Shown one piece after another: positions 63,345-64,000 of a stretch of 64,000 nt of DNA (position 1 is the stretch's first letter; the number at the start of each line of letters is the position of its first letter). The notes under the pieces were generated by a model that was not told the origin of the DNA, did no database searches, and saw only the letters and a list, made by a program, of their open reading frames with translations. A program made the position numbers and the translations under genes. The DNA is from Pseudomonas sp. IAC-BECa141 (GTDB lineage: Bacteria; Pseudomonadota; Gammaproteobacteria; Pseudomonadales; Pseudomonadaceae), in NCBI RefSeq assembly GCF_020544405.1, contig NZ_CP065410.1, forward strand, positions 5,671,501 through 5,735,500, in the 5' to 3' direction.

Positions 63345-63774
63345 CACTAAGTTTCCCCAAAACGCCGCTTATACACTATATGGAAAACCCTATGGGCAAT
63401 TCCAGAGGCTAGGTGAATTCAACTTGGCTATTGACCCTTCAATCCCTTTACAAGTTGGCCAAACACCCGATGCATATGGTGACAACATCATGACCAACAA
63501 CCCTGCCAATTCGTTCTCACATAACCGTCAAATATTAGGACCTCAACCGCTTAAAGTTTTTGCTGGAATGCCGGCCATGAGAATACTGGACACTGGAGAT
63601 ATTGAATGCTACGGCTCGGTGACTGATACAGCGAACAACAGGATTTACATAATCCTCTCCAGCGATCATTACCATACAACAGCCATAACCCAAGAACAAC
63701 GAAACGTACCAAGTTGGGCCAGACAGAAATTTTTAACTAGTAGGATAAGACACACACGATCGCAGAGCATATAA
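63256..63774 (+). CDS. Unknown AT-rich gene, full-length member of the pair
   Basis: A 172-residue protein starting MAQPTYIVTSATTFFYSD. No family recognised, no signal peptide or membrane segment. Residues 1-60 match the preceding gene; the second part (GPQPLKVFAGMPAMRILDTG...) has no counterpart in it. GGAG lies 8 bp before the ATG. Together with the previous gene it is probably part of an acquired island. Confidence 0.6.
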   Translation: MAQPTYIVTSATTFFYSDSTIPAEKTIGIDTKFPQNAAYTLYGKPYGQFQRLGEFNLAIDPSIPLQVGQTPDAYGDNIMTNNPANSFSHNRQILGPQPLKVFAGMPAMRILDTGDIECYGSVTDTANNRIYIILSSDHYHTTAITQEQRNVPSWARQKFLTSRIRHTRSQSI

Positions 63775-63848
63775 AAACCGCCATATACAAAATCACAAAT
63801 CTTCCCTATCAAGCTATATCCCCCAACAACCAAACGGAGAATCAAACC

Positions 63849-64000
63849 ATGAGCACTTCCACACCAACAATATCAACCCAGCGGTCAGTTCCATTTGTGC
63901 TTTTCCCATTCGACTCTATAGGTAGGGGCGCGAAATGCTGGATTAGAAGACCTGACGGCACAAGCGAAACAGTCGTATTAGACAACATAGATATGATTAA
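63849..64000 (+). CDS. Start of a further unknown gene, cut by the window edge
   Basis: The ATG follows ACGGAGAATCAAACC, a good Shine-Dalgarno. The first 50 residues begin MSTSTPTISTQRSVPFVLF and stay open to the edge. Family not recognised; same strand and AT-rich composition as the two genes before it. Confidence 0.55.
   Translation, partial: MSTSTPTISTQRSVPFVLFPFDSIGRGAKCWIRRPDGTSETVVLDNIDMI

Overview
This window looks like chromosomal DNA of a fluorescent Pseudomonas (P. fluorescens group). The basis is high GC with C/G-ending codons, two abundant families of Pseudomonas intergenic palindromes (a GTGGGAGC...GCTCGCGAA REP type and a GTTCCCACGC...GCGTGGGAAC REPIN type), and a gene order that follows the P. 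aeruginosa glyA1/ltaA/gbcBA - dgcAB - cdh - gbdR - cbc - bet locus. No tRNA, rRNA or CRISPR array was seen.

From about 1 to 46,600 the window is a nearly continuous quaternary-amine catabolic region. Choline enters by the BCCT carrier BetT and the CbcXWV ABC transporter. BetA and BetB oxidise it to glycine betaine under BetI control. Carnitine is bound by CaiX and converted by CdhA, CdhC and CdhB to glycine betaine. A gamma-butyrobetaine hydroxylase downstream of cdhB can feed carnitine in. GbcA/GbcB demethylate glycine betaine to dimethylglycine; DgcA/DgcB with a dedicated EtfA/EtfB pair take it to sarcosine. GlyA (cut by the left edge) and SdaB sit at the glycine/serine/pyruvate exit. The regulators are two GATase1-AraC proteins (GbdR, CdhR) and BetI. 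Candidate operators are visible: a perfect 20-bp palindrome at betT/betI, and roughly 20-21-bp-spaced CGAC-core direct repeats at gbcA/gbcB, cbcX, the dipeptidase operon and cdhR/caiX.

Inserted among these are a RAYT transposase followed by three 135-bp REPINs, a secreted PI-PLC-like protein, and a possible three-gene redox operon (9.4-16.1 kb): a GMC oxidoreductase fused to an alpha/beta hydrolase, a membrane-anchored di-heme cytochrome and a metallophosphoesterase. A 1-kb non-coding block next to etfBA carries a striking cluster of perfect DnaA boxes, three of them in tandem repeats. A small toxin-antitoxin pair and a DUF3010 gene lie at 25.7-26.7 kb.

From 46.7 to 62 kb the content is ordinary: a TldD/TldE protease pair, an MdtD-like MFS exporter, DbpA helicase, a BaiN/HI0933-type flavoprotein, a YccS-type membrane protein, a family-3 solute-binding protein, an ElaA-type acetyltransferase, a small winged-helix protein, a YgjP-type peptidase, a REC-PAS-GGDEF-EAL signalling protein and a PL7 alginate lyase without a signal peptide. 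The right end changes character. A structured leader with mutually exclusive pairings precedes a DUF6124 gene. Then follows AT-richer DNA with two related unknown genes and the start of a third, probably the edge of an acquired island.
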